Positions 8,677 to 18,800 of a DNA stretch of 64,000 bases are shown in pieces. Location of the stretch: positions 62,001-126,000 of the forward strand of contig JAECUM010003217.1 of assembly GCA_016617855.1 (NCBI GenBank), given 5' to 3'. A program made the translations under genes and the position numbers. The notes below the pieces were generated by a model that was not told the origin of the DNA, did no database searches, and saw only the letters and a program-made list of their open reading frames with translations. This DNA comes from Megalonaias nervosa (taxonomy: Eukaryota; Mollusca; Bivalvia; Unionida; Unionidae). Each line of letters begins with the position of its first letter. Within the stretch, counting starts at the first letter, position 1.

Positions 8677-9443
8677 ATGTCAACAACATTATTACTAGAC
8701 TCTAGTACGGCCGCGATAGCTTACGCGAAAGATAGCGCAAATTTTTCAGTAATTATATTCCGCCAATACAACTTGATACTGAAAAACAGTATGAAATTGG
8801 ACTAATTTCATGCACATGTTGGCATTCCATGGCTAACGTAAAAACTGGAGTAAACGATGAATTTGATTTTACTTTAGCTCCAGCTCCAAGACCTATATGG
8901 AAATCAGTTAAAATTCCGCAAGGAGCCTACAACGTAACTGATTTAAATAAGACGATACGCGAATTAATAACGAAAAATGGAGGAGTTTCAGACAATTTTG
9001 AACTGGTACCGAATTATAACACATTACGCGCTAGAATAACATTAAAAAATAATTTGATAATAGATTTTTCATCATCAATAAGCATAGCGTAGCTGATTGG
9101 ATTTACTCACAAGCAATATGGATCTGTAGCAGAACAAACTATAACATATGACAGTGAACTGCCGGTAAATATAACTGACGTAAATACAATATTGATAAAT
9201 TGCTCCATTGCAACTGGATCTTACTCAGCCCAGGGTAGTAAAGGACAAACGATATATAGTTTTTCGCCAGAAGTTCCACCAGGCTCGCTCATGCAAATTA
9301 ATCCGCGGAAAGTTATTTATTATCCGCTAAATGTTGAAAATCAAATAACAGCAATAAATATGCAGTTGACAGATCAATCTGGACGACAGCTGGATCTGAA
9401 TAACGAGGTTGTTACTTACTATTTACACCTACGCGTTGCGTAG
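8677..9443 (+). pseudogene. penton-like minor capsid protein (element B)
   Basis: The frame starts at ATG 8677 (MSTTLLLDSSTA), breaks near 8730-8830, then is open apart from TAG at 9090-9092, ending with LHLRVA and TAG. Recognisable are KIPQGAYNVTDLNKTI near the middle, GFTHKQYG, then NCSIATGSY, an IYSFSPEVPPG loop and LTDQSGRQLDL, a pattern I associate with the minor capsid (penton-like) protein of Polinton/adintovirus relatives. Length of about 255 codons fits a single jelly-roll protein. It lies upstream of the major capsid gene. Family assignment rests on pattern recognition. Confidence 0.6.
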
Positions 9444-9484
9444 GTGCGCACAATCGACTTCGGTTTTATACAACCTCAGATATA

Positions 9485-9874
9485 ATGAAACAAAAAAAAA
9501 AATTTACCGAAGAAAAATAGTTGGTGGATTTTTGGGAAATATATTTACTAAAATTATTGAAAATGCTCCGGGAATCGCGCGTAAAGTTGCACCAATTACA
9601 CTTGACGCATTAAAAGCTTTTGCAACTGGAACCGCATCTGCCGCTGGAACTGCGGTGGGACAAAAAAATAGCTGATAAAATAAAAGGCGATCCACAACGT
9701 GGAATACCGTCTACATCTGAGATAAAACAAGTTATATCAGAAATCGCTCCAGCAAAAGAAACTCAACATGCTATGATAACAACAACAAAAAAAAAACTTT
9801 TATCACCAAAGGGCGAGCAGATTATACAAAAATTAATATCTAAAGTAACAGCGCCGCAATACAATTTTATATAA
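9485..9874 (+). pseudogene. small basic, Gly/Ala-rich capsid-associated protein (element B)
   Basis: ATG 9485 leads into an A11 tract where the frame breaks; the downstream frame reads YRRKIVGGFLGNIFTKII and an Ala/Thr-rich helix to 9675, then a further shift gives ADKIKGDPQRGIPS to TAA at 9872-9874. About 125 residues in all. The N-terminus is basic, then an amphipathic or hydrophobic GGFLG segment, reminiscent of the membrane-active pVI-type proteins of adeno-like viruses. The call is by composition and position between the penton-like and major capsid genes. Confidence 0.45.
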
Positions 9875-9888
9875 TCTAATAAATAAAA

Positions 9889-11448
9889 ATATCTGTTAAA
9901 AATTATCTCGATTTAACAGAAACTTATGACATCGATGACACTGTAACAGAATTTGAGTATGTTGAGTATCTCGATGAAAATTCTAATGAACCAAATAAAG
10001 CTGGTGTTAGAACATTTAATACTCGAGACGAAGATGCATTTCTACTGCCATATAAAGCAATATTGGAAGTTCGCGGTCAGATTATGACAGTGGCCAATCC
10101 ACCTGTTGCAATTGCAGCTAACACAGAAGTAGCTCTTATAAATGATGGTTGGTGTTTATTTAAAAGTGCTCGATATCAACTAACCAATCAAACAGTAGAA
10201 GATATTTCGAGCCACCTACAAGTTGCAAGTACAATCTTAAATATTATTTCGTTTTCCGACGATTACTCCAGATCGACTGCAACTAATATGATGTGGTTTA
10301 AAGATACCGGAAGTGGTGGGTCTGGTTTTATGGCATCATCTAAATTTTCAGCTGGGGGTCAACCTATTCTAGTGGCTGGAGCTAATGCCGCTGCAGATGT
10401 TGTAACTGTAGGAGATTTTCTTATTATTAATGCTGCTGCGTTAGGTATAGTCGAACCAGGTGCAGTCGCCGGTGATGCAGCTACAAGAGTCACGCTTACT
10501 GCTGCTTGTAATAATCTTGGTATGACACCACCAGGTGGTGCTGCAACCGGCACTGAAATGTTGAATTTGATTAATAACTCATTTCCTATCGTCAGAAAAA
10601 ATATACGTTATAATGAAGGTTATACCAGAAGAAAGTCACTTGCAGCAGGATCACGTCAAATTACAATGATGCTGCCATTAAGTACAATATTTGGATTTTG
10701 TCGCGATTACAAGAAAGTATTTCGTGGAGTTAAACATACACTTATTTTAGATCAAGCAGAACAAAACGACTGCCTGTTTAGGTCAGGCGGAGCTGATGTA
10801 CAGTTTATCATAAATAAACTTGCGCTGTGGATGCCACGAATAACACCATCAATCACTAAAATGTCAGAATTAAATGATATGCTGCAAAAACATACAAACA
10901 GAATTTATTTTCAGCAACATAAAATACATCAAACAGCAGTTCCAAATACTACTGACTACACATGGCGAGTTACAACAACATCAAGTGAACAACTGCCGAG
11001 GCAATTATTTGTTGTATTTCAACAGCAAGCGCGACGTGGTAACCAACAACAAAATAATGCGATATTTGATAACGCTGATGTTAGACGAATATATGCTAGA
11101 CTAAATTCAAAGCAATATCCAGAGCGAGCGATAGAATGTAATTTTGCAGATGACGCTAATAAAAATATTACTCGACCTTACATGTATCTGCTCGACGCAG
11201 TGCAAAAATATCAGGATGTTGGAGACGAATCTCAGATATCAGTAGAGAAATTTCGTACACTTTATCCAATATTTTATTTTGATGTTAGTAAACATTGCGA
11301 GCGAGCTGTCGATTCAACAGCTGATATTGATATTACTTGTACACTCGGAGCAGTTCCAGCAGCGCAGTTGTACGTGTACGCGTTGGTGATCAGCGACAGA
11401 TTTATTACGATTGATTCTGTTGGAGGTAAAATGACAGTACAAGTTTAA
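9889..11448 (+). CDS. major capsid protein, double jelly-roll type (element B)
   Basis: An open frame of about 520 codons follows TAA 9880-9882. The position where ATG is expected reads ATA (9889-9891), so the native start may be lost; the next in-frame ATG is 10084. Features are a VEYLDENSNEP N-terminal region, SFSDDYSRSTATNMMWFKD, the RRKSLAAGSRQITMMLPLS segment, GFCRDYKKVFRGVKHTLIL and a late FDVSKHCER segment. Size and place between a penton-like gene and small capsid genes fit a Polinton/adintovirus major capsid protein, of a lineage distinct from element A. The whole gene lacks nonsense codons and frameshifts, unlike the polymerase and integrase of the same element. Confidence 0.75.
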   Translation: MSVKNYLDLTETYDIDDTVTEFEYVEYLDENSNEPNKAGVRTFNTRDEDAFLLPYKAILEVRGQIMTVANPPVAIAANTEVALINDGWCLFKSARYQLTNQTVEDISSHLQVASTILNIISFSDDYSRSTATNMMWFKDTGSGGSGFMASSKFSAGGQPILVAGANAAADVVTVGDFLIINAAALGIVEPGAVAGDAATRVTLTAACNNLGMTPPGGAATGTEMLNLINNSFPIVRKNIRYNEGYTRRKSLAAGSRQITMMLPLSTIFGFCRDYKKVFRGVKHTLILDQAEQNDCLFRSGGADVQFIINKLALWMPRITPSITKMSELNDMLQKHTNRIYFQQHKIHQTAVPNTTDYTWRVTTTSSEQLPRQLFVVFQQQARRGNQQQNNAIFDNADVRRIYARLNSKQYPERAIECNFADDANKNITRPYMYLLDAVQKYQDVGDESQISVEKFRTLYPIFYFDVSKHCERAVDSTADIDITCTLGAVPAAQLYVYALVISDRFITIDSVGGKMTVQV

Positions 11449-11499
11449 AAATTATAAATAATTTTGCAAGTTTAATCTATAAATTTAATATAATTAAGG

Positions 11500-11889
11500 A
11501 TGACAAAATATATTGCAAAAGAAATATACTTAACTGAAGGTCAAGTTAAAAAATTAGCAGCTGCTGTTGCAAAGCAGAAACAGGTATCATTAAAAATCAA
11601 CCCTGACATTTCCAAGGGTATTTTAACAAAATTAATGTTAACCAAAAAACAGGTGAACAGGTACGATCGCAAAAAACCTTTTGTTTTAAATTTAAGTGCC
11701 GCACAAATAACAGCGATGGCAAAACAAGGTGGTTTCTTTGGTCCGGCATTATCAGTAATAGCCATAACGTTAATGCCTAAAATTTTGCTGGTGTTAGGTA
11801 CATTAGGACTAGCAGCAGTGTCTGGAGCAATATCTGGCGTAACGAAAAAAGCAGTTGAGGGAAGTGGTATAAAGAAACTTTCAGTTTAA
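11500..11889 (+). CDS. small basic capsid-type protein with hydrophobic segment (element B)
   Basis: An intact 129-residue ORF starting MTKYIAKEIYLTEGQ, 51 nt after the capsid stop. The N-terminal two thirds is Lys-rich with helices; residues about 83-105 form a hydrophobic GPALSVIAITLMPKILLVLG-type segment, followed by an Ala/Gly-rich TLGLAAVSGAIS region and a short basic end. A basic domain plus a Gly/Ala hydrophobic patch is typical of small capsid-cementing or membrane-active proteins downstream of the capsid gene in adintovirus-like genomes. No specific family is assigned. Confidence 0.6.
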   Translation: MTKYIAKEIYLTEGQVKKLAAAVAKQKQVSLKINPDISKGILTKLMLTKKQVNRYDRKKPFVLNLSAAQITAMAKQGGFFGPALSVIAITLMPKILLVLGTLGLAAVSGAISGVTKKAVEGSGIKKLSV

Positions 11890-11911
11890 TTTTATGTGAC
11901 TGATAAATATA

Positions 11912-12496
11912 ATGCCACAACGAAAAACAGCAAAAAGAAAGACTACGAAAAAAGACACCGCGACGTCGAAGAACAACCAAAGGCGGATTTATAGGACCGT
12001 TGATAGCGGGACTAGCGGGAAGTCTAGTGCCAGGTCAATTTGGAATAGGACGAGGACTAACATTGCCGGGAACACGCCCCCCCCCCCCGCTAAGTAACTT
12101 TGATATACTTGATAAGCTAAAAGAAGTAAAAAATTTCCACGGAGTTTATTCCAAAGATGAACTTGCTAATATCACAGATGTTGGTTCCTGCGTGATAAAT
12201 ATACAAAATTTCAACGACGGATCTGGTACACACTAGGTAGCAGTTTATAATAACAATTATTTTGACTCGTTTGGACTTCCTCCGAGCGACGCAATAAAAA
12301 AATACATGTCGAAGTATGAAATAATAAATTATTCGTCTAATCAAATTCAGCCTGTGGAACTTCTGCTTGTGGATATTATTGTATAATGTTCGTGAAACAA
12401 ATGTCCCAGCCTAAATTTAATTTTTTAAAATTTATTTTACAATTTGACAAACATCCTTCTCACGCTAATGATGAGATTGCACAAAATTTTATCTAA
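11912..12496 (+). pseudogene. basic N-terminal region joined to adenain-type C5 protease (element B)
   Basis: ATG 11912 opens a Lys/Arg-rich stretch (MPQRKTAKRKTTKK). After a frame shift near 11955 comes RRRRTTKGGFIGPLIAG and a Gly/Pro-rich part, then without a break the protease start (PLSNFDILDKLKEVKNFHGVY). The catalytic His lies in GSGTH at 12224-12234, but the next codon, Trp in the family, is TAG (12235-12237). NYFDSFG follows, and after another shift the nucleophile motif SACGYYCIMF near 12366-12395. A run of 12 C (12077-12088) lies in the linker. So either two genes are fused by mutation or the protease carries a basic mu/pX-like N-terminus. Stop at 12494-12496. Confidence 0.7.
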
Positions 12497-12510
12497 ATTG
12501 CAAATATATA

Positions 12511-12723
12511 ATGTCAACATATTGTCTCAAATGTAAAACTAAAACAGAAAATATCAATGAAACAACAGAAAAAACAAAGAACAACAGGACGATGCTGAAA
12601 AGTATTTGTGCAATCTGCGGAAAAAGAAAAAGTATGTTTTTAAAGAAATTATCCCCAGCGATAAAGTCGTTGGGAGCTGGTTGCCCTGACAATGTCAGGG
12701 ACGTTATTTTAGTAGACGACTAA
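12511..12723 (+). CDS. small zinc-ribbon protein (element B)
   Basis: An intact 70-residue ORF. It begins MSTYCLKCKTKTENINET and has a second pair, CAICGKRKSMF, so two CxxC knuckles spaced about 25 residues apart, the pattern of a zinc ribbon. Similar short CLKCK...C..CG proteins occur in adintovirus-like elements and some large DNA viruses. It ends eight bases before the phospholipase ORF, suggesting co-transcription. The role is not established; a nucleic-acid or virion structural function is possible. Confidence 0.65.
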   Translation: MSTYCLKCKTKTENINETTEKTKNNRTMLKSICAICGKRKSMFLKKLSPAIKSLGAGCPDNVRDVILVDD

Positions 12724-12731
12724 TTAATAGA

Positions 12732-13229
12732 ATGAGATGCAAGTGTGATTGTGATAGAGATTTATGTCTTGAGCAAAATAAAATTGTCACATACTGTCAA
12801 CAATGTAACAACAGAGAAATAATAGGAACAGGTATAGATATACATAAAGTAATTGGCAAATTGCCGAAACCAAAAGGCGGTTGGACATTGCCAGGCCATA
12901 AATATACTGGACCTTATAATCCTCTTGATAAACAACTAGATGAAAATGATAATCCGCTGCCAGGACAAGAACCTTACAATCAAGTTGATGCAATAGCAAT
13001 GCGCCATGATATCTGCTACCGGGACAACGAGCAAGATAAGGCTGGTTGTGATAAAGTAATGCTAGACGAAGTTCGTGATATGAAACCGATAAATATGCGA
13101 GAACGTTTTGATAGAAGGCTGGTGCAGTGTTTTATTGGAGCAAAATATAAACTTGGACTCGGAAAGGAATTGTATGATGATCTGGCAGCTGAATTACATA
13201 AACCTAAAAAAAAAGTTTACGCGACTTAA
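12732..13229 (+). CDS. secreted-type phospholipase A2 domain protein (element B)
   Basis: An intact 165-residue ORF. An N-terminal Cys-rich stretch (CKCDCDRDLC, CQQCNN) precedes the PLA2 core: PGHKYTGPYNPLDKQL provides the YxGPxN calcium loop, and DAIAMRHDICYRDN supplies the catalytic His-Asp pair. This is the arrangement found in parvovirus VP1 and in some adintoviruses, where it is thought to breach endosomal membranes. The C-terminus (ELHKPKKKVYAT) lies in an A9 tract directly ahead of the integrase frame, which has no start of its own. Catalytic residues appear intact. Confidence 0.85.
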   Translation: MRCKCDCDRDLCLEQNKIVTYCQQCNNREIIGTGIDIHKVIGKLPKPKGGWTLPGHKYTGPYNPLDKQLDENDNPLPGQEPYNQVDAIAMRHDICYRDNEQDKAGCDKVMLDEVRDMKPINMRERFDRRLVQCFIGAKYKLGLGKELYDDLAAELHKPKKKVYAT

Positions 13230-14071
13230 AGTTGTTGCAAATGCCGTTGACGATATCTGGGCGATAGATTTAGTTGATGTGTCAAATCTAACCGAATTTA
13301 ACGATAACAAGAAATACTTGTTTAATGTCATAGATATTTTTAGCAAATATGCTTTTAGTGTTCCAGTTTCAGATAAGACAGGAACGTCAATAACTGACGT
13401 ACTAAAACAGGTTATCGTTAGTACAGAAAGAAAACCAAATAGAATCTGGACCGATCACGGAGCAGAATTTTTTAATAAAATATTTGAGCGGTTTTTGCTC
13501 CAAAATAATATCAAAAAATATGTTACAGGAAAAGAAGGTAAAAGCGTTGTCGTCGTGCGATTTAATCGCACGCTAAACGAAAAAAATTCATAAATATTTG
13601 ACAGTTAATAATACAAATAAGTATATTGACAATTTACAGATCATTGTTGACGAATACAATAACACGAAACACCGAACCACTAAAATGTCGCCAAATGACG
13701 CAATTAAAAATCCGATATTGGCAAACAAAAACATGTACCGCTGACATAAATTTAAAGTTGGTGATAAAGTTAGAATTTCTCTGACGAAAAAAACATTTGA
13801 AAAAGGATTTACTCCAAACGGGAGCGAAGAAGTATTTGTTGTTGATAAAGTACTTTTAACAATACCTGTAACATACGCGCTGAAAGATTTATTAGGTGAG
13901 CCTATAACTGGTAGTTTTTACTAGCAGGAACTTCAGAAAACTTCCCAAGATATATTTGTTATTGAAAAAGTTATTAGAAAGCGCGGCGACAAAAGTTTAG
14001 TTAAATGGAGAGGATATAGCGATAAATTTAATAGCTGGGTACCAACTAAGTCGATGCAAAATTATTTATAA
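13205..14071 (+). pseudogene. Polinton-type DDE integrase with C-terminal chromodomain (element B)
   Basis: Retrovirus-like integrase core: DDIWAIDLVDVS (first Asp), then VIDIFSKYAFSVPV, and RIWTDHGAEFFN (second Asp). The expected catalytic Glu directly before RFNRTL is Val (GTG at 13555-13557), so the triad is broken. A frame shift follows near 13585, with in-frame TGA at 13741-13743 and TAG at 13921-13923. The C-terminus is a chromodomain (FVIEKVIRKRGDKSLVKWRG, then SDKFNSWVP) ending at TAA 14071. There is no start codon near the beginning; the frame is entered from the PLA2 gene across an A9 tract. The family inserts Polinton DNA into host chromosomes. Confidence 0.88.
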
Positions 14072-14607
14072 TGTTATTATAAATTTGTTCGTACTTTACA
14101 AGTACAGATTTACATTTGATAGTTTTACATAACGAAATTAAATGTAATTTTCTTGTATTATCAACTGGCATTAAATTACATATTTTAACAAAAATAAAAT
14201 CATATTTTATATTTCTTTGACAGCCAGTTGTTTTTACACCAAGAAAAGGTTTGATAAGCTGCCAAAATATTTGTTGTTCAGCAACAGTAAAATTAAATTT
14301 TATTATTTTTTTACCAATGTGATACTTAACATTATATCGTCCAGTTGTCGGTCAGCTGTAATTTTTTCTGTCAGCGACAGCAACTACTTCATCATCATCG
14401 TCATTGTTGTCGTACAAAATATCATCTTCGCTATAAGCAGCAAATTTTTCTGAGATTATGTTAACATTGTTGTTGGCGACTTTTTGTGTTGTTGGCGACT
14501 TTGTCGTTAGTGATTTTATCACTTGTGATTCTGTCGTTGGCGATTTTGTCGCTAGAGATCAAATTATCATCAGCATATATATCAGCAAGTCGTTTCATCA
14601 AGTTCAT
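14046..14607 (-). pseudogene. minus-strand acidic protein of unknown family (element B)
   Basis: Read on the minus strand from ATG 14607: MNLMKRLADIYADDNLI, then a short repeat of DKI/DRI/DKV units (SDKIANDRITSDKITNDKV), a frame shift near 14460, an acidic run (DNNDDDDEVV), TGA near 14350, and then a C-terminal domain with KKIIKFNFTVAEQQIFWQL, KPFLGVKTTGCQRN and CKTIKCKSVLVKYEQ, ending at TAG 14046-14048 inside the integrase 3' end. About 185 codons. Codon-like composition continues across the breaks, which argues for a real decayed gene. It is divergent from the ORF at 14642 with a 34-bp gap. No family is recognised. Confidence 0.45.
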
Positions 14608-14641
14608 ATTATAATATACTTTTATCTAATTTATGATAATA

Positions 14642-14906
14642 ATGGCCAGCGAAACGAAATCTCCAGAAGTAAAATATCATCATAAAGTTAATATACTAAA
14701 TTACAAAGAATTAGCTGAGGCAGTTTGTTTGAAAATGTTTGTTTGGTTATAGTACTTATTCTGTTGACGTTATTGTAATGCAAGGCCAAAATGATAGGAT
14801 ATTACTAACAGCAACAGACAAAAATAAACTTAATGATGGTGCATTTATAACATTAAAATTTGACCGTGATGATATTTTGATGTTTGCCCACAGTTGCTTA
14901 ACTTAA
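14642..14906 (+). pseudogene. small protein of unknown family (element B)
   Basis: ATG 14642 opens MASETKSPEVKYHHKV followed by LNYKELAEAVCLKMF; a frame shift near 14745 leads to VDVIVMQGQNDRILLTA and a D-rich end (FDRDDILMF) before TAA 14904-14906. About 87 codons. It converges on the HNH gene and starts 34 bp from the divergent minus-strand gene. Not recognised; the mixed alpha/beta pattern looks like a small folded domain. Confidence 0.4.
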
Positions 14907-14922
14907 ACCGAGCTAAGAAATA

Positions 14923-15743
14923 TCATTGATCGTCATATCTGAAACTAAATCTGTCAAAAGTGGATGTTGACGTTGTTGATTTATGTACGCCATCTGCAAC
15001 ATCTTTTATTCTAGCTGTATTAATTTTATGATATTTCCCAGCAGCTTTCATTGATCTAAATTTTATTTCTTCATTAGTTTCAAGATTTACTGAAATAACT
15101 TGTTTAACCTTACTAAAATCATTATTTCCAGTATTTTCTCTTCTACTATTTTCTCTTGGTGTAACTAGATCTAAATTTTCTAGACGATTGTCAGATTTAA
15201 TGCTGTTAATATGATCGATAACTAAATTATTTGAAATAGCGCCATTAAATGTTTCATAAACAAACCTATGTGATTTATAAGAAACAAAATCTGTTTTAGT
15301 TCCTCTAACAGTTACATTTAAATAGCCAGTAATTTGCATAAAACCAACAACTTTTTTTGGTTTTTATGTCTTATAATACCCCGATCATTAGCTTCATAAA
15401 GATCAAATACTGGATGCGGTTGAAATTCGTTTTGTAATGCTAAATTTTCAAAATTGTCATCGTTTATTGAGTTATTTACTCTATAAACTCGTTGTCCAGC
15501 TGGGATATCATCGCAGAACAAAGTATAAACAAAATCTTTTCTAAACATTTCAGTCATATCTGTATTATCACCTTTTACTGAAATTATCATTCCAGCTGGT
15601 GTTGGTCTACCAATATATTTTTTAGATTTTATGTTAATAACCGAACCTAATACATTTGCAGCATATAAGTTGTACCTTGGGTGAACATCATATGCTTCTT
15701 GCTCTTCCGCTTTCAGTTTCATATATATCGAAATTTTTGTCAT
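14923..15743 (-). pseudogene. HNH endonuclease with tandem NUMOD/HNH-like modules (element B)
   Basis: On the minus strand, ATG 15743 starts MTKISIYMKLKAEEQEA. A first module (YNLYAANVLGSVINIKSKKY, then NNSINDDNFENLAL) resembles a degenerate HNH unit lacking clear catalytic His. After FDLYEANDRGIIRHKN the frame breaks in a T7 tract near 15345, and a second module follows: SHRFVYETFNGAI, VIDHINSIKSDNRLENLDLV (the HNH core with DH and two Asn) and a NUMOD1-like tail (KVKQVISVNLETNEEIKF). Stop near 14923. Total about 270 codons. Such free-standing HNH genes typify phages and giant viruses. It lies between a small ORF and the divergent polymerase gene. Confidence 0.72.
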
Positions 15744-15838
15744 TATACTATAAGGATTTTATATCTCTAATTAAAAAATAAGTAAAAATTAATTAAATAT
15801 AAAAATTAATTAAATATAATAATGCTATATATAATATA

Positions 15839-18800
15839 ATGCTAAAATTGCGCGATATTGCTAAAAAGAGCATTATCAAAGCAGAAAAAATTGCTACAGC
15901 ATTTTCCGGATACGACAACAGTTACAAATTTGATAATCAAAATGTTTTAGCAAATTTTAACTCTACAAATTTGTATCATCTTTTACAACTAGTTATAGCT
16001 CAAGAACTTGCAGCACACAAAAGTATCAAACTAATAGTTCAGTATCATATGATTTTATCAAAGTTACATGCGCTTCAAAAAGATATACTTGATATAATTT
16101 TTGAAAATACAAGTTTCGACAGAGAAATTTCAGAACCATATCTAACAGCTAAATCACGAAAAATATTAACTGGAACAAATATTACCACAGTCGCCGATGA
16201 AATACACCAAGAAATAAATAAAAAATTGGAGGAATTTACTTCATCTGGGTCAGGTTGGAAATTTGAAATGATAAAGTAAGTTTTAATTCATACAGCAAAA
16301 TATAACATACTTCGACATAGTTCTTACGTTGATCTTCCAAAAAAAAATTAAAAACAAAAAATGCTGTATAAATGTCAAAAACAACGACGATCAATCCTTT
16401 CGTTGAGCAATTTTGTCTGCGAAACATCCTCAGAGTGACCACAGTGACCGAATTGAAAAGTATTTGTCATACAAAGACGAACTAGATTTTAACGGAGTAA
16501 CTTTTCCAGTGGCAGAAAATCAGATACCAAAGTTTGAAAAACAAAACAATATTTCAGTAAATGTTTTCGGACTGGATGAGCAAGGAAATGTTTACCCAAG
16601 ATATATTTCAGAGACTGCTACAAAAAACCCAATAAATTTATTATTTTATAAAGGACATTACGTTTGGATAAAAAAAACTTTAACAACTCAGTTGGCGGAC
16701 AGTATAATAAAAATAAAAAAAATAAATATTTGTTACAAATGTTTGCAGGGTTTTTCTAAGAATGAGAAACTACAGGAACATCTTAAATACCGTATCAACG
16801 TTCAAAGAATAACAATGCCAAGCGAAAAAGAGAAAGTCTTAAAATTTTAAAATTACGATCATAAACTAAATATACCTTTCGTTATTTATGCCGATTTTGA
16901 GTGTCTACTCGTTCCAGTGGCTGGCGCTGAAAATAATCCTAATAAATCAAGTACAAGAAAAATACAGCAACATGTTCCATGCGGAGTAGCTTATAAAGTA
17001 GTTTGTTGCGTCGATGATAAGTTTTCATGTCCGGTAAAGTTATACAGATGTAAAATAATAAATCTGAAAATCCGGCGGTATGGTTACTAAAAAATCTTAT
17101 AGATGATGTTAATAAGATTTCTAACAGATTATTTAAGACAGCTCCAGTGAAAATAACATCTAAGCAACAACTTGAATTTGATGAAGCAGTTGATTGTCAT
17201 ATTTGCGAGAAGTTATTGGTAGACTCAAACGGAGTTCAAGACAAAGTGCGCGATCACTGTCATCTAACTGGCTAGTATCGTGGAGCAGCTCATAACAATT
17301 GTAATTTAAAATTTCATGCGCCAGATTTTATACCTGTCGTTTTACATTATTTTCGTAGTTATGATAGTCATATCATTGTAGAAACTTTTGGCAATGAAGA
17401 AATTAAATCTAAGCTAAAACTAAATAATAAGATAAAATGTATTCCAAATAATTTTGAAAAGTATATGTCAATTACTCTCGGAAAATTACGTTTTATTGAC
17501 AGCATGCAATTTACATTAGTATCATTAGAAGATCTTGTAAAAAAAAAAGCTGTAAAAGCTAGTAGCAGTTTTCATAATCTGCGAAGTTGCTTTGGTGATA
17601 AATTTAATCTACTGACAAGAAAAGGTATCTTTCCGTATGAGTATCTCGACGACTGGAGCAGATTTGATGAAACTTCTCTGCCCGGCAAAGATAAATTTTA
17701 CTCACAGCTCAAAAATGAAGATATTACAGACGACGAGTACAAATATGCACAAGATATTTGGAATAAATTTAGTTGTCAAACATTTGGTGATTATCATGAT
17801 TTATATTTGACAACAGATGTATTACTACTAGCAGATGTTTTTGAAAGTTTTCGTCGAGTAAGCTACAGCAATTATGGACTAGATCCTTGTTAGTATTATT
17901 CTGCTCCCGGGCTGTCATGGGACGCTCTACTAAAAACAAGCAAAATAGAACTGGATCTCTTAACAGATGTTGATATGTTTAATTTTATTGAAAAAGGTAT
18001 CAGAGGCGGAATTAGTGTTATAACAAAAAAAATATGCAGTAGCCAATAATAAATATCTAAAACATTATGATAAAAATCTCCCATCCAATCATATTATTTA
18101 TCTAAATTGTATGAATTTGTACGGTTGGGCCATGTCAGAGCCAATGCCCTGCGGTGGGTTTCATTGGATAACTCCAGATCAACTTCTTAAAGAAACTGAA
18201 AAAGATTTACCTGGAAATTTTTCATACTTTGTTGAAGCTGATCTAGATTATCCTAGTTCGTTACACAATCTACATAACGACTACCCATTTTGTGCAGAGT
18301 CGACGATGATAGATTACAGTTTACTATCACCTGAGCAACGAGCCATGACAACAGTAAAAAATTCCGTTGTTAATAAGTTAGTTCCAAATTTGCTAAATAA
18401 AAGAAATTACATGATACATTACAAAAATTTAAAACAAGCAGTAGATGCTGGACTAATTCTGAGAAAAGTCCATCGTGTGCTAAAATTTAATCAGTCGAGG
18501 TGGATGTCAAATTATATTGACTTAAATACCAAACGTCGTGCTATTGCTGAGACCGACTTTGAGAAAAACTTTTTTAAGTTAATGAATAATTCAGTTTTTG
18601 GAAAGACAATGGAGAACATTAGAAAGCGAGTAAATCTTGAAATTGTATATGATATAAATCGCAGAAATAAATTAGTTAACGATGACGATTTTGTTAGCAT
18701 GAAAATATTTAATGAAAATCTTGTTGCAATACAACGACGAAAGACAAATTTAAAGTGAAATAAACCAATATATGTTGGTGCAGCTGTACTTGATATATTA

